64,000 nt of DNA from Niveispirillum sp. SYP-B3756. Lineage in GTDB: Bacteria; Pseudomonadota; Alphaproteobacteria; Azospirillales; Azospirillaceae. Under the pieces are notes generated by a model. That model did not search any database. It saw nothing but the letters and a program-made list of their open reading frames with translations, and had not been told where the DNA came from. The stretch lies in assembly GCF_009495745.1 (NCBI RefSeq), contig NZ_WIDQ01000017.1:31774-95773 (forward strand). Direction: 5' to 3'. Shown piece after piece: positions 36,385 to 45,677 of the stretch; positions within the stretch are counted from its first letter, which is position 1; each line of letters opens with the position of its first letter. The translations under genes and the position numbers were made by a program.

Positions 36385-37317
36385 ATGCTGAAGCGGATTT
36401 TGCTGGGGTTGCTGGCACTGGTTCTGCTGGTGCTGGGCGGGTTTGTTGACTGGCTTTATACGCCCGACCGGTCACGCGGGGCGGCAGAGGCGCGGTTCAG
36501 CCGGGGGCCGCAGGATTTTGTCACCGTTGGCGATCTGCGCTTCCATGTCCGCCAGGAAGGGCCGGCGGGCGCGCCGGTGCTGGTGATGATCCATGGCAAT
36601 GCCTCGCAACTGCAAAGCTGGGACGGCTGGGCCGCCGACCTGTCGCGCGATTACCGGGTCATCCGCTATGATCTGGCCGGCCATGGGCTGACCGGGCCAG
36701 ACCCCGCCGGCACCTATGGGCCGGAACGCGATGCTGCCCAGTTGCTGGCCCTGCTGGATACGCTGGGCGTGCAGCGGGCCAGCCTGATCGGCAATTCGCT
36801 GGGCGGCCAGATCGCCTGGATTTTCGCCGCCGCCCATCCGGACCGGGTGGAAAAGCTGGTGCTGGTGGCACCCGGCGGCTATCCGCTGCCCGGCATCGGT
36901 TTCGGCCAGACAGTGGAGCCACCCGCCGCCGCCAAGCTGCGCCCCTATATCCTGAACAAGCAGACGGTGCGGCTGACCCTGTCGCCGCTTTACGGCGATC
37001 CCGCCCGCTTCGGGCCGGAAGCGGTGGACCGTTACTATGAAAGCTGGCTTTCGCCCGGCGTCCGCAAGGCCGGGCTGGACCGTCTCCGCGCCTATCGCAT
37101 CGAAGATCCGACCGACCGGCTGCGCAGCATCCAGGCGCCGACCCTGCTGGTCTGGGGCGAAAAGGACTGGCTGGTCGCCTTCGCCACCACGCCGGCCAAG
37201 TTCCAGGCCGCCCTGCCCAACAGCCGGCTGGTCAGCTTCCCCGGCCTGGGCCACATGCCACAAGAGGAAGACCCGGCCACCACCGTGCCGGCGGTACGGG
37301 CCTTCCTGGCGGAATAG
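36385..37317 (+). CDS. Alpha/beta hydrolase
   Basis: 310 residues with an N-terminal membrane helix or uncleaved signal (ILLGLLALVLLVLGGFVDWL). Oxyanion region IHGNASQLQSWDGW, nucleophile serine in GNSLGGQIAW, acid near WGEKDW, histidine in GLGHMPQEEDP. Probably an inner-membrane-anchored esterase or haloperoxidase-like hydrolase. Its stop is one base before the end of the converging protease gene. Confidence 0.88.
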   Translation: MLKRILLGLLALVLLVLGGFVDWLYTPDRSRGAAEARFSRGPQDFVTVGDLRFHVRQEGPAGAPVLVMIHGNASQLQSWDGWAADLSRDYRVIRYDLAGHGLTGPDPAGTYGPERDAAQLLALLDTLGVQRASLIGNSLGGQIAWIFAAAHPDRVEKLVLVAPGGYPLPGIGFGQTVEPPAAAKLRPYILNKQTVRLTLSPLYGDPARFGPEAVDRYYESWLSPGVRKAGLDRLRAYRIEDPTDRLRSIQAPTLLVWGEKDWLVAFATTPAKFQAALPNSRLVSFPGLGHMPQEEDPATTVPAVRAFLAE

Positions 37318-38733
37318 TTACCCCCCAACCGTGGTGGTCAGCGTCTGGTCACCGCGCCGGACGCTGATGGTCCAGCGGCGGGCTTGGCCATTCACCGCAC
37401 CGGTCAGGTCACGCACGCTGTTGATGTCCTGATCATTGACCCGCAGCAGCAGGTCACCCGGCCGCAGGCCCAGCCCGGCGGCGGACGAACCGCGCGCCAC
37501 ATCCAGCACCACCACCCCATCGGATGCGCCTTCGAAGCGGATTTCCTCCACCAGGGCGGGGTTCAGGTTGGCAACCTTGGCACCGGCCAGCGGGTTGCGG
37601 CCGGTCACCACCGTTTCATCCCGCGCCGGGGTTTCCGGCGGGCCGATCAAGCGCAGGCTGAGGCTTTGTTCCTTACCCTGGCGCAGCACGGTCAGGCTGG
37701 TATTGCCGCCCACCGCCAGGGTGGCGACGCGATAGCGCATGGAATCCGGGTCATCCACGGCGCGGCCATTCACCGCCGTCACCACATCGCCCACCTTCAA
37801 CCCGGACTGGTCGGCCGGGCCGCCCTTGCGCACCTGATTGATCAGCACGCCGGCCGGGCGGGAAAGCCCCAGGCTGGCGGCGATATCGCTGGTGACGGCC
37901 TGCCCGCCGGCCCCGATCCAGGGCCGCACCAGCTTGCCGCCGCCGCGTACGGCATCCACCACCGTGCGCACCATATTGGCGGGAATGGCAAAGCCGATGC
38001 CGATGGAACCGCCCGACCGGCTGTAGATGGCGGAATTGATGCCGACCAGCTTGCCATCCATGGAGATCAGCGCCCCGCCGGAATTGCCGGGATTGATGGC
38101 CGCATCGGTCTGGATGAAGAAATTATAGTCGGAGATGCCCACGGCCGTGCGCGCCACGGCTGAGACGATGCCGCTGGTCACCGTCTGGCCGACGCCGAAC
38201 GGGTTGCCGATGGCCAGCACCAGATCGCCCACCTCCAGATCGTCGCTGTCATGCATGGCCAGCACGGGCAGCTTTTCCTTGCCCGGATCAATGCGCAGCA
38301 CGGCCAGATCAACCTTTTCGTCTGAGGCCACGATCTTGGCCGGGAATTCCCGGCGATCAGCCAGCACCACGGTGATCTCATCGCTGCCCTGGATGACATG
38401 GGCATTGGTGACGATCAACCCGTCGGATTCCAGAATGACGCCCGACCCTAGCGAGCTTTCCACCCGTTCCCGCGGGATGCCGCGAAACGCCTCCCCGAAG
38501 AAGCGCTGGAACAGCGGGTCTTGCAGCAGGGGCGATACCTGCGTCTGCACCCGACGCTTGGTGTAAATATTCACCACGGCCGGGCTGGCCTGTTTTACCA
38601 GCGGGGCAAAGGACAGGGTGATTTCCGACCGGCTGGCGGGCGGGGTGCGATCCTGTGCCCAAGCCTGGGCCGGCAGGGACAAGGACAGGGCCAGCAGCGG
38701 CAGGGCGGCCAGACGAAGGGCTTTATGGGTCAT
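37318..38733 (-). CDS. degP: DegP/DegQ-type periplasmic serine protease (Do family)
   Basis: 471 residues from the ATG at 38733. Signal peptide (LAALPLLALSLSLPAQAWAQ), trypsin-like domain with the triad His in TNAHVIQGSDE, Asp in VDLAVLRID and Ser in NPGNSGGALI, then two PDZ domains (about 270-360 and 385-465). HtrA proteins degrade or refold misfolded envelope proteins. PSLLQDPLFQRFFGEAF-type sequence after the signal is the usual oligomerisation segment. Confidence 0.93.
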   Translation of the reverse strand: MTHKALRLAALPLLALSLSLPAQAWAQDRTPPASRSEITLSFAPLVKQASPAVVNIYTKRRVQTQVSPLLQDPLFQRFFGEAFRGIPRERVESSLGSGVILESDGLIVTNAHVIQGSDEITVVLADRREFPAKIVASDEKVDLAVLRIDPGKEKLPVLAMHDSDDLEVGDLVLAIGNPFGVGQTVTSGIVSAVARTAVGISDYNFFIQTDAAINPGNSGGALISMDGKLVGINSAIYSRSGGSIGIGFAIPANMVRTVVDAVRGGGKLVRPWIGAGGQAVTSDIAASLGLSRPAGVLINQVRKGGPADQSGLKVGDVVTAVNGRAVDDPDSMRYRVATLAVGGNTSLTVLRQGKEQSLSLRLIGPPETPARDETVVTGRNPLAGAKVANLNPALVEEIRFEGASDGVVVLDVARGSSAAGLGLRPGDLLLRVNDQDINSVRDLTGAVNGQARRWTISVRRGDQTLTTTVGG

Positions 38734-38801
38734 GATGCGCGTCGAATTCCCAAAGATCCGCACCCGTGGCGACGGGGGTTAAGGGGCCGGGACAATCCCG
38801 C

Positions 38802-39044
38802 TCAGCAACGGGCGAGGCACCCCTGCAGCTCCGCGCTGCAGGTAGCCCCCATGCCGAAATCCGTCTTCCGGCTCTGGGCCGATTGCTGATCCATGCAGAC
38901 ATTGTTATCGCGGTTGCATTGCGCAATACAGGCGCGGCGCGGATCGAGGCCGTTGGAGACCTCCCGCTTGGCGGGGGCGGCCATGCAGCCGGCCAGCAGC
39001 GACAGGGCGGCCAACGCGACAACGGACTTCAGCAACGCATTCAT
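38802..39044 (-). CDS. Small cysteine-rich lipoprotein
   Basis: 80 residues. A type II signal with lipobox LLAGC (cysteine at 20) and six further cysteines in CIAQCNRDNNVC and CSAELQGCLARC, presumably disulfide-bonded in the periplasm. Start chosen at the ATG giving MNALLKSVVALAALSLLAG. No family recognised. Confidence 0.7.
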   Translation of the reverse strand: MNALLKSVVALAALSLLAGCMAAPAKREVSNGLDPRRACIAQCNRDNNVCMDQQSAQSRKTDFGMGATCSAELQGCLARC

Positions 39045-39164
39045 CTTTGTTTTCCCGTCAGGAAAGAAGGCCTCTATCCTAGGCCCGCTTGCGCATCGCC
39101 GCCAAGCGACATGCAGCACCGGGCCCTGCGAGGGACGGGGACCACCCAGGGCATTCAGGAGCAA

Positions 39165-39203
39165 CCAAGCCCACACTCATGCAGAGAATGACTGTGGGCT
39201 TGG
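39165..39203 (-). terminator. Long hairpin downstream of secB
   Basis: CCAAGCCCACA pairs exactly with TGTGGGCTTGG, extended inward by four more pairs after one C-C mismatch, with a 7-base loop. It lies 49 bases after the secB stop on the minus strand. No strong U run follows, so termination is inferred from position and stability. Confidence 0.5.
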
Positions 39204-39252
39204 GTTTGAGCACCGTTTGACCGCCCGCATCAGCAGGCGGCCGGGACTATCT

Positions 39253-39753
39253 TCACGCATTGCCCTGGGTCTGCGGCATTCCCTGGCCCAGCACCTGACG
39301 GCGGTACAGGTCGACAAAATCCAGCGGCTGCAGCAGCAGCGGCGGGAAGCCACCCTGGGAGGTCATGTCGGCGATGATCTGGCGGGCGAACGGGAACAGC
39401 AGGCGCGGCCCTTCGATCAGCAGCACGGCGCGCTGCTGGTCCTGCGGCAGCGGCGGCAGGGTGAAGACGCCGCAATAAACCAGCTCGGCGATGAAGGCGG
39501 TCATCTCGCCCATCGTCGCTTCCACACGCAGGCGCAACTGCACCTCCGCCACATTCTCACCCAGGGCCTGGCCCTGCAGATCGACCTGCAGGTCGATCTT
39601 CGGCTGCTCGGTGGCGGCCATCAGGCTGCGCGGGGCGTTGGGATTCTCGAAGGAAAGATCCTTGACATACTGCACATTGACGACGAGCGGCATGATCGGC
39701 GCGCTGTTGTCCTCGGCGGTATCGATGCCGTTGGCGTTCGTCTCGTCGGTCAT
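39253..39753 (-). CDS. secB: Export chaperone SecB
   Basis: 166 residues. Clear SecB: VNVQYVKDLSFENPNAP, IDLQVDLQGQAL, AELVYCGVFTLPPLPQDQQ and GGFPPLLLQPLDFVDLYR. The tetramer keeps precursors unfolded and hands them to SecA. In alphaproteobacteria secB often lies in the origin-proximal part of the chromosome. Confidence 0.95.
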   Translation of the reverse strand: MTDETNANGIDTAEDNSAPIMPLVVNVQYVKDLSFENPNAPRSLMAATEQPKIDLQVDLQGQALGENVAEVQLRLRVEATMGEMTAFIAELVYCGVFTLPPLPQDQQRAVLLIEGPRLLFPFARQIIADMTSQGGFPPLLLQPLDFVDLYRRQVLGQGMPQTQGNA

Positions 39754-39928
39754 GAAAAGGCCTGCTCCGGTTTGAAGGCGTGAACGTTAGGGATTGCCGG
39801 CGGGACTAGCACGGATAGGGTTTTCCGGCAATGGCGGCATCGTCCGCCACGTGCCGGAAGAGAGGTTTTGGCACGAGCCTGCACTTGCGTTAAGGTTGTG
39901 TAACCATCGGGGTGAGGATTGTCACTAT

Positions 39929-40486
39929 ATGTTATCCGGCGAATATTTCGATGAGATCGTGACCTTCTTGCGGCACATTGGCCTGCCCCTGGAAGTGGGG
40001 CCGTTCGGCGCGGAGGGGTTTCTGCCCGGTATCACCATTATCGACGGCGTGCTGCGGGTGGACCCGGCGCATCTTTATGTGTCCGGCGATCTGCTGCATG
40101 AGGCGGGGCATATGGCCATTGTGCCGGCACGGCTTCGCGGCAAGTTGGGCACCAACCTGGAAGAAAGCCTGCGCGATCTGATCACAGGCGATGATGACCC
40201 GCTGGCTGCCCTGGCCCTGCGGCACACGGAAACCATGGCGATTGCCTGGTCCTATGCGGGCTTGCGGGCCCTGAACCTGCCACCCTCGGTGATTTTCTTC
40301 GCCGGTGGCTATCGAATGGAGCCGGAACGACAACAGCGTTTCGTCAGCCTGCTGGACAGTGGCAATTTTTTCGGCATCGGTCACCTGGCCGCCATCGGAT
40401 TGACCGGTCCATGCGGCATCATGGCGATCATGCAGCAGAACGGACTGGCCCCTTATCCGCAGATGACGAAATGGCTGCAGGATTGA
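39929..40486 (+). CDS. Hypothetical protein with HEAGH zinc-protease-like motif
   Basis: 185 residues from the ATG at 39929, preceded by GGTGAGGA. LLHEAGHMAIVPARLRG near residue 55 carries an HExxH motif as in zinc metallopeptidases; downstream histidines and glutamates that could complete the site include RHTETMAIAW. Not a family I can name. It is followed 54 bases on by an XRE regulator, an arrangement reminiscent of XRE-ImmA/IrrE pairs, although the motif context is not that of ImmA. Confidence 0.65.
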   Translation: MLSGEYFDEIVTFLRHIGLPLEVGPFGAEGFLPGITIIDGVLRVDPAHLYVSGDLLHEAGHMAIVPARLRGKLGTNLEESLRDLITGDDDPLAALALRHTETMAIAWSYAGLRALNLPPSVIFFAGGYRMEPERQQRFVSLLDSGNFFGIGHLAAIGLTGPCGIMAIMQQNGLAPYPQMTKWLQD

Positions 40487-40540
40487 CGCACGCGCGCTAT
40501 CTGTCGGGTGTGACCGTTCCTGCATTCCCAGCAAGGCCCC

Positions 40541-40906
40541 ATGACCCCGTTTGGTGACCGAATCCGCAGCCTGCGCACCCGCAAAGGCGTCAGCCTGAAA
40601 GAGATGGCGGCGGAACTGGAAATCAGTTCCGCCTATCTGTCGGCTCTGGAACATGGGCGCAAGGGTCTGCCCTCGCCCATGCTGCTGCGCCAGATCTGCA
40701 CCTATTTTGGCCTGATCTGGGACGAGGCGGAGGAGATGGAGCGGCTGGCCGCCATCAGCGATCCGCGTGTGGTGGTGGATACCGGCGGCCTGTCACCCGA
40801 CCATACGCTGGCGGCCAACCTGATGGCCCGCCATATCAACCTGCTGACCCCGCATGAACTGGCCAGCCTGCTGGCCATCCTGCGCCGGCATGAGAAGAAG
40901 GGGTAA
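40541..40906 (+). CDS. XRE-family helix-turn-helix regulator
   Basis: 121 residues. HTH in the first 60 (RIRSLRTRKGVSLKEMAAEL, SSAYLSALEHGRKGLPSP), then a helical C-terminal domain ending LTPHELASLLAILRRHEKKG. Probably co-transcribed with the HEAGH gene before it, whose product may modulate it (inference). Confidence 0.82.
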   Translation: MTPFGDRIRSLRTRKGVSLKEMAAELEISSAYLSALEHGRKGLPSPMLLRQICTYFGLIWDEAEEMERLAAISDPRVVVDTGGLSPDHTLAANLMARHINLLTPHELASLLAILRRHEKKG

Positions 40907-40961
40907 GGGGGCGCACCCTTAGCATTCGTCCATAAGTTTCTTAAGAATTTACAATCACTTA

Positions 40962-41036
40962 ACCGGCATTCCCGCGAAGGCGGGAATCCAAAATCCGCGC
41001 TGTTGTATCGATTCCCGCCTTCGCGGGAATGACGGT
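40962..41036. repeat. REP-type palindrome, long form (family A)
   Basis: 75 bases, arms ACCGGCATTCCCGCGAAGG and their near complement, core AAATCCGCGCTGTTGTAT. Lies between the XRE gene and the converging porin gene. See 12552-12626 for the sister copy. Confidence 0.9.
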
Positions 41037-41085
41037 GGAGAGGTGGCAAGACTCCGGAAAACTCAATAACGTTCCGGACAGACAC

Positions 41086-42168
41086 TTAAACCCGCATCTG
41101 CAGGGTCAAGGCACCCGTCCAGCCCTTGGCGCTGACCCCGAAGCCGGGCAGCCGGTCGGCGTCATAGCGCACCAGATCGAAGCCCAGCGAGGTCTGTTTG
41201 TAGAAGCGCCAGGACAGGCCCATGCCATAGGCGGTGTAATCCTCCACCTGCCCGCGCTCGCTGGCCTGTCGCCAGATGGACAGCGCATAGGGCCCGTTCT
41301 CATAGCCGCCAGTCAGCGTATAGCCCCGGCTGGAGGCGATACCGACGGGCTGGCCGCTCTTGCCATCATCGGTCCAGACGAGCCCGGCGGAGAAGCCGCC
41401 ATAGAGCAGCAGGCCGGCCAGCTTCAGGCTTTCCGTATCATGGATGCCGGCGGCCCCGGCATCGCCGCGCACATAGCCAGCCGCCAGCTCATAGGAGAAG
41501 GCCTGCCAGTCGCCCTGGTAATTCAGGCCGAATTCCCACATGTCGCGCTCGGGCGCGATGGCGGAGGGCTTCTTGATATCCTCCACCAGGCTCTGGCGCT
41601 TCCAGGCATAGGAGACGCCGGCCCGCAGGCCCATCACCCGTGGCGTCTCATACAGCACCTTGGTGGCATCGTCGCTGTCGCGGCCCAGATGGCTCCAATA
41701 GGGGGCGGCACCCGCCGTATGGTTCCAGAATCCATCCACCTGCCCGCCAGGCAGCAGGGGCAGCAGGTCCACCGCCCGCTTGGCGGCCCCATCCTCATCC
41801 CCCAGGCGCAGGCGGCCCCAGGCAGACGTGACATGCAGATAGGCTTCGTTGACCGTCAGGTCGGCATTATTGCCCACCCGGTCCTGGCTTTTCTCGTAAT
41901 CGCCGGAACCGATGGTGGCGGACAGCCCATAGGACAGGCCGCTGTCGGTGGTGACAGTGCCGTTGCCGGTCAGGGCATAACCGCCATAGGCGTTCCAGCC
42001 ATCACCGCTGCCGCGCGGGGCGTTGCTGGCCCGCACCCCCGTCACCTCTGCCACGCCATGCCAGTCGAACTGGATGCCATCGGCGGCAGCGGCCGGCAAA
42101 CAACCCCCGATCAGGGCGGCGGCGAGCAGTGCAAGGCGGGCGGCACGGCGGGGCGTCGTCTGGGTCAA
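41086..42168 (-). CDS. General porin
   Basis: 360 residues starting at a TTG codon preceded by GGAAG. Signal peptide ([19 protein letters not shown]), then alternating amphipathic beta-strands typical of the 16-stranded alphaproteobacterial porins (FDWHGVAEVTGVRAS, LRLGDEDGAAKRAVDLLP, GGFSAGLVWTDDGKSGQP). It ends LTLQMRV, with valine rather than the usual terminal phenylalanine. Confidence 0.82.
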   Translation of the reverse strand: MTQTTPRRAARLALLAAALIGGCLPAAAADGIQFDWHGVAEVTGVRASNAPRGSGDGWNAYGGYALTGNGTVTTDSGLSYGLSATIGSGDYEKSQDRVGNNADLTVNEAYLHVTSAWGRLRLGDEDGAAKRAVDLLPLLPGGQVDGFWNHTAGAAPYWSHLGRDSDDATKVLYETPRVMGLRAGVSYAWKRQSLVEDIKKPSAIAPERDMWEFGLNYQGDWQAFSYELAAGYVRGDAGAAGIHDTESLKLAGLLLYGGFSAGLVWTDDGKSGQPVGIASSRGYTLTGGYENGPYALSIWRQASERGQVEDYTAYGMGLSWRFYKQTSLGFDLVRYDADRLPGFGVSAKGWTGALTLQMRV

Positions 42169-42328
42169 GGTTCTGCTTCCGGTGATTTTGACGGGCTTGG
42201 TTGTAACGGACTAGGTGGCCGATCCGGCAGGAATATGGCAGAGGTGGCGTATCCGGGCCGGATTGGCAACCCCGCAAGGCGGGGGGCCGGCCGTACCCGC
42301 CCCATCCGGCACCAGCAGGTTTCAGCAG

Positions 42329-43057
42329 ATGAGCCAGAATTCCGCCCTCCCCGACATGCAGCAGGATATCGCCGCCAACCTGTCTGCCATCCGCAGCGCC
42401 ATTGCTGCCCAGGCGGAAAGCGTCGGCCGCCGGCCGGATGCCGTCACCCTGATCGCCGTCTCCAAGGTGCAACCGCTGGAAAGGCTGGAAGCAGCCCTGG
42501 CGGCCAGCCAGCGCGTCTTCGGCGAAAACCGGGTGCAGGAGGCCAAGGCCAAGTTCCCTTCCCTGCGGGAACGTTATGCGGATATCGAACTGCACCTGAT
42601 CGGCCCGCTGCAGACCAACAAGGTGAAGGAAGCCGTCGCCCTGTTCGACGTGATCCAGACCCTGGACCGACCCAAGCTGGCGGCGGCCCTGGCCGAGGAG
42701 GGCCGCCGCCAGGGCCGCCTGCCGCGCCTGTTTGTGGAGGTGAATACGGGGGAGGAACCGCAGAAGGCCGGGGTCACCCCGGCGGAACTGCCCGCCTTCC
42801 TGGCCGAATGCCGCGATCAGCATGGGTTGACCATATCCGGCCTGATGTGCATCCCGCCGGTGGAGGAGGAAGCATCGCTGCATTTCGCCCTGCTGGCGGA
42901 ACTGGCCCGGCGCAACAATATCCCGGAAATCTCCATGGGGATGAGCGGGGATTACGAGTTGGCGACCCGGCTGGGCGCCACCTATGTCCGTGTCGGCACC
43001 GCCATTTTTGGCGAGCGGGTGAAACCGCACCGCGACTCTGAAGAGGCGCATGGCTGA
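42329..43057 (+). CDS. yggS: YggS-family pyridoxal phosphate homeostasis protein
   Basis: 242 residues from the ATG at 42329. PLP lysine in LIAVSKVQPLE, then FGENRVQEAKAKF, HLIGPLQTNKVKEAV, and the phosphate-binding ISMGMSGDYELATRLGATYVR. The protein binds and buffers PLP rather than catalysing a known reaction. Overlaps the next gene by 8 bases. Confidence 0.92.
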   Translation: MSQNSALPDMQQDIAANLSAIRSAIAAQAESVGRRPDAVTLIAVSKVQPLERLEAALAASQRVFGENRVQEAKAKFPSLRERYADIELHLIGPLQTNKVKEAVALFDVIQTLDRPKLAAALAEEGRRQGRLPRLFVEVNTGEEPQKAGVTPAELPAFLAECRDQHGLTISGLMCIPPVEEEASLHFALLAELARRNNIPEISMGMSGDYELATRLGATYVRVGTAIFGERVKPHRDSEEAHG

Positions 43058-43643
43058 CGCCGCCCTGCCCGATTTCCGCCGGCTGGATTATCTGGCCCAG
43101 GGCAGCGAAGACCAGCGCCGCGCCCGTGCGGTGCTGGTTCGCCATGATCTGTTGGGCCGGCTGGCCCCGCTGGATGCGGCGCTGGCCGGTACCGTGCCGC
43201 TGGATATCCAGGGGCCGGGCTCTGATCTGGATATCCTGGTTACCGCCCCCGCCGAGCCTGCGGCCCTGATCCCCCGGCTGGACGCGATGTTCGGCACCCT
43301 GCCGGATTATCGCCGCCGGCTGGCTGATTTCATTGACGGCCCCGCCCTGGTGGCGGGTTTCACCCTGGAAGGCGGACCGGTGGAAATCTTCGCCCAGGCC
43401 CTGCCGGTGGAACGCCAGATGGCTTGGCGGCATATGCGGGTGGAGGCGCGTTTGCTGGCCCTGTTCCCGGCGGCGAAGGCGGCGATCCGCAGCTTAAAGG
43501 CCGCCGGCCTGAAGACCGAACCCGCCTTCGCCGCCCTGTTCAACCTGCCCGGCGACCCATATCAGGCGCTGCTGGGGCTGGAAAACCGCTTGGAAGTGGA
43601 GCTTAAAGCGTTGGAATTAAACGATATACAGAAATTTTTCTGA
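43050..43643 (+). CDS. DUF4269-family protein (nucleotidyltransferase-like)
   Basis: 197 residues. GPGSDLDILV near 57-66 resembles the GS-x10-DxD motif of minimal nucleotidyltransferases, and AALFNLPGDPYQALLGLE near the C-terminus matches DUF4269. Activity unknown. Translationally coupled to yggS. Confidence 0.75.
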   Translation: MADAALPDFRRLDYLAQGSEDQRRARAVLVRHDLLGRLAPLDAALAGTVPLDIQGPGSDLDILVTAPAEPAALIPRLDAMFGTLPDYRRRLADFIDGPALVAGFTLEGGPVEIFAQALPVERQMAWRHMRVEARLLALFPAAKAAIRSLKAAGLKTEPAFAALFNLPGDPYQALLGLENRLEVELKALELNDIQKFF

Positions 43644-43706
43644 TTTTCGCAACAGAATGCTTGCGTGGGGGGGCGGAGATCAGTATGTTCCGCGCCGCTC
43701 CAGTGC

Positions 43707-43797
43707 GGAGGGGTGGCCGAGTGGTTGAAGGCGCTCGCCTGGAAAGCGGGTATACGTCAAAAGCGTATCGTGAGTTCGAATCTCATCCCCTCCGCCA
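43707..43797 (+). tRNA. tRNA-Ser(GGA)
   Basis: Acceptor GGAGGGG pairs with CCCCTCC, discriminator G, encoded CCA. D-arm TGGCCGAGTGGTTGAAGGC, anticodon loop CTGGAAA, long variable arm built on TATACG/CGTATC, T-loop TTCGAAT. The serine GGA anticodon reads UCC/UCU. An integrase fragment begins 80 bases downstream on the opposite strand, the usual site of island insertion. Confidence 0.95.
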
Positions 43798-43843
43798 TTT
43801 TCCCCAACGGGGCCTTGATAAATCATCACATTTCCTCCGTTTG

Positions 43844-43870
43844 TGACTAACCGGCTGAACCGGTTAGTCA
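43844..43870 (-). terminator. Hairpin between tRNA-Ser and integrase fragment
   Basis: TGACTAACCGG-ctgaa-CCGGTTAGTCA, an 11-bp perfect dyad 9 bases beyond the integrase stop. Either the integrase terminator or part of the old attachment region. Confidence 0.5.
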
Positions 43871-43878
43871 ATCGGTGT

Positions 43879-44178
43879 TCACTCTTTGCCCCCGATGGAT
43901 GCTATTGCCACCTCGGCAAGCTGCTCTCGGTTCGCTTCCTGCGTGTAGCGTTCGACCTCTTTCATAGTTTTGTGCCCGGTGACGGCGGCAATCTGGTGCG
44001 TCGTGCATCCGGCTTCCGCCAAACGCCGGGCAACCGCCTTGCGCAGTCCATGGGCACTCAAACCATCGGGCAAGCCGGCTTCCTTGCAGGTGCTACGGAA
44101 CCAGTTGCCCATGCTCTCAGCGGTGAAGGGCTTCCCGTATTTGGTTGTCAGGAACGCCAACTGTTCACGAGGTGTCAC
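43879..44178 (-). pseudogene. Tyrosine recombinase (integrase) C-terminal fragment
   Basis: The last 99 residues of a phage-type integrase: AHGLRKAVARRLAEAG with the catalytic HxxR, TGHKTMKEVERYTQ with the second histidine and the tyrosine nucleophile. The N-terminal arm-binding and core domains are missing, cut off exactly where the IS3 element starts, and no integrase sequence resumes on the far side of it. Remnant of an element integrated at tRNA-Ser. Confidence 0.85.
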
Positions 44179-44231
44179 TGAACTGCGCCGAGTTTGCCGG
44201 AGGCTCCAACTCCTGAGTAGGATGGAGCATC

Positions 44232-44555
44232 ATGAGCAAGACGACGAACAAGTTTTCCCCTGAGGTGCGCGAACGCGCGGTGCGGCTGGTTCTGAACAAT
44301 GAGGGCCAGCATGGCTCGCGTTGGCAGGCGATCCTGTCGATTGCGGCCAAGATCGGCTGTTCTGCGCCGACCCTGAACGATTGGGTCAAGAAGGCCGAGG
44401 TGGACAGCGGCCGGCGTGCTGGCATTCCGACGGAGATGGCTGAGCGGATGAAGGCGCTGGAGCGGGAGAACCGTGAGCTGCGCCAGGCGAACGAGATTCT
44501 GCGTAAGGCGTCAGCATATTTTGCGATGGCGGAGCTCGACCGCCGGTCGAAATGA
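44232..44555 (+). CDS. IS3-family transposase OrfA
   Basis: 107 residues. Helix-turn-helix ([20 protein letters not shown], then [11 protein letters not shown]) and a C-terminal leucine-zipper-like helix ([20 protein letters not shown]), as in OrfA of the IS3 group. Its stop overlaps the probable OrfB start ATGATGGTG, where IS3 elements use frameshifting to make the OrfAB transposase. Confidence 0.88.
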   Translation: MSKTTNKFSPEVRERAVRLVLNNEGQHGSRWQAILSIAAKIGCSAPTLNDWVKKAEVDSGRRAGIPTEMAERMKALERENRELRQANEILRKASAYFAMAELDRRSK

Positions 44556-45462
44556 TGGTGTCGTTCATCGATGCGCATCGCGATGCGCACGGGGTCGAGC
44601 CGATCTTGCCGAGGTGCTGCCAATCGCCCCATCCACATACTACAATCATCCTGCCGGACGGTCCGATCCAGAAAAACTATCGGACCGGGCGCGCCGGGAC
44701 GCGGCGTTGCGACCGGAGATCCGCCGTGTCTACAAGGAGAACTGGCGGGTCTATGGCGTACGGAAGGTCTGGCGGCAACTGGGGCGCGAGGGGTTCGATG
44801 TCGCCCGCTGCACGGTCGCCCGGCTGATGAAGGGCATGGGTATCCAGGGCATCATCCGTGGCAAGCCGCACAGGACGACGATCCCCGACAAGAAAGCACC
44901 GTGCCTGTTGGACAAGGTGAACCGGCCGTTCCGGGCACCCGCGCCTAACAGGCTGCGGGTGTCGGATTTCACCTATGTCGCCACCTGGAAAGGGTTCGTC
45001 TATGTGGCTTTCGTCATCGATGCCTATGCCCGCAAAATCGTGGGCTGGCGCGTCAGCACCTCGGCGCAGGCTGGGTTCGTGCTCGACGCCTTGGAACAGG
45101 CCGTCCATGACCGCTGCCCCGCCAAAGCCATGGGCCTGGTTCATCAGAGCGACCGCGGGTCTCAATATCTGTCCATCCGCTACACCGAGCGACTGGCGGA
45201 AGCCGGCATCGAACCCTCGGTTGGCAGCGTAGGAGACAGCTACGACAGTGCCCTGGCGGAAACGATCAACGGGCTATTCAAGGCAGAGGTCATACATCGT
45301 CGCGGCCCCTGGCGCAGCGCCGAGGCCGTGGAATATGCCACCCTGGAATGGGTCGACTGGTTCAACAACCGACGCCGGCTCAAGCCAATCGGAAACATTC
45401 CGCCCGCAGAAGCCGAAGCCAACTTCTACGCAGCTCTGGAAACTAAAGCCATGGTCGCATAA
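44552..45462 (+). pseudogene. IS3-family transposase OrfB, apparently frameshifted
   Basis: The expected start [18 protein letters not shown] lies in one frame; from about position 44605 the catalytic protein (EVLPIAPSTYYNHPAGRSDP onward) continues in another frame to 45462. The DDE residues are present: DFTYVATW, HQSDRGSQY, and the glutamate in DSALAETINGLFKAE. Either a small indel has broken the gene near 44600 or the element uses an unusual second frameshift; breakage is simpler. Confidence 0.7.
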
Positions 45463-45617
45463 CTATTGAATTCAAGCCTCCGGCAAACTCGGACCGGTTC
45501 AGTCGGCCCGTCCACCTGAAACCGCGCATGCTGATCGCGGTGTTGCCACACAACTGGTGGCGGCCAAGGCCATGACGATGCCCCGCTCGGCTGCGCGGGG
45601 CATTATCAGAAACACCC

Positions 45618-45648
45618 TTGACTTAGAGTGCGCTCTAACTCGTATCTG
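45618..45648 (+). promoter_or_regulatory. MerR-type promoter/operator
   Basis: TTGACT and TATCTG are separated by 19 bases, the over-long spacer typical of MerR-controlled promoters, and the dyad TTAGAG-TGCG-CTCTAA fills the spacer. The half-site matches AdhR/NmlR-type members. It reads into the merR gene 30 bases on. Confidence 0.75.
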
Positions 45649-45677
45649 TTTCTGCGTCGTGACGAGAACAGGTGCTC

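Larger units (their letters stand above)
44179..45501 (+). mobile_element. IS3-family insertion sequence (1323 bp)
   Basis: Ends are imperfect inverted repeats of about 31 bases: left TGAACTGCGCCGAGTTTGCC, right (complement) TGAACCGGTCCGAGTTTGCC, both continuing GGAGGCT. It carries orfA and orfB of IS3 type. The flanks (CAC on the left, GTC on the right) show no target duplication, which with the missing integrase half suggests an IS-adjacent deletion. Confidence 0.88.
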
